Assembly: GCA_900754475.1 (NCBI GenBank)
Contig: CAAECY010000165.1
Coordinates: forward strand, 1 to 11,030
Length of the DNA: 11,030 nt
Source: an uncultured Sutterella sp.
GTDB taxonomy: Bacteria > Pseudomonadota > Gammaproteobacteria > Burkholderiales > Burkholderiaceae_F
Reading direction: 5' to 3'
Below, one piece after another: positions 11,005-11,030 of the stretch. A program made the translations under genes and the position numbers. The notes under the pieces were generated by a model. That model searched no databases. It was not told where the DNA came from and worked only from the letters and a program-made list of their open reading frames with translations. Every line of letters begins with the position of its first letter. The first letter of the stretch is position 1.

Positions 11005-11030
11005 ATGAGTACGAAGACTGAAAAACTTGA
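11005..11030 (+). CDS. Start of an unidentified gene, truncated by the window end
   Basis: Only MSTKTEKL plus two bases of an Asp or Glu codon are visible. No Shine-Dalgarno sequence precedes the ATG, and the predicted transcription start lies on or next to it, so the mRNA may be leaderless. The short Lys/Thr start resembles small DNA-binding proteins such as DUF1778-type antitoxins, and the palindromes in the promoter would suit autoregulation, but eight residues cannot identify a family. Confidence 0.45.

Noticed and set aside
1..11030. CRISPR array, insertion sequence, prophage or recombinase genes
   Set aside because: I looked for regularly spaced repeats, transposase motifs and terminal inverted repeats flanking a gene and saw none.

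Overview
The window is about 11 kb of GC-rich DNA (roughly 60-65% G+C by eye, strong G/C preference at third codon positions) from a Gram-negative bacterium. The arylsulfate sulfotransferase, Burkholderiales-type general porin, LysR and AraC regulators and anaerobic allantoin-type genes together best fit a gut betaproteobacterium of the Sutterellaceae. This placement is inferred from gene types and sequence flavour; no database was searched.

Region 1 (1-2640, + strand) is a nitrogen and energy salvage block. It holds the C-terminal part of (S)-ureidoglycine aminohydrolase (AllE), a PyrB-like carbamoyltransferase whose aspartate-binding residues are replaced, and a carbamate kinase. In anaerobic allantoin breakdown AllE makes ureidoglycolate; this is oxidised to oxalurate, a transcarbamoylase splits that to oxamate plus carbamoyl phosphate, and carbamate kinase makes ATP. 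The middle gene is a good candidate for the transcarbamoylase. AllE has no stop codon where its homology ends: the frame stays open through the ribosome-binding site and into the carbamoyltransferase. GGGGGAC-type hairpins follow both the carbamoyltransferase and the kinase.

Region 2 (2641-5221, + strand) holds an AraC-family regulator, a 189-codon protein I do not recognise that starts 21 bp after it, and a compact SagB-like nitroreductase. It closes with a textbook intrinsic terminator.

Region 3 (5222-9897, + strand) holds a periplasmic arylsulfate sulfotransferase (AssT) with all catalytic residues, a trimeric-type outer-membrane porin and a LysR-family regulator. Upstream of assT there is a sigma70-like promoter and a perfect T-N11-A dyad typical of LysR operators. 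The porin has a strong Shine-Dalgarno sequence about 45 nt from its only possible start, with a perfect inverted repeat between them. A plausible reading is a unit that takes up and desulfates aryl sulfates under LysR control.

Region 4 (9898-11030) begins with a hairpin-rich spacer between convergent genes, then an HU-family DNA-binding protein on the - strand. About 690 bp follow without a convincing gene but with several long-range inverted repeats and a perfect 18-bp palindrome. At the right edge the sequence becomes AT-rich and carries a strong promoter whose predicted start point falls on the ATG of a gene cut off by the window end. No tRNA, rRNA, CRISPR array, insertion sequence or recombinase was seen.
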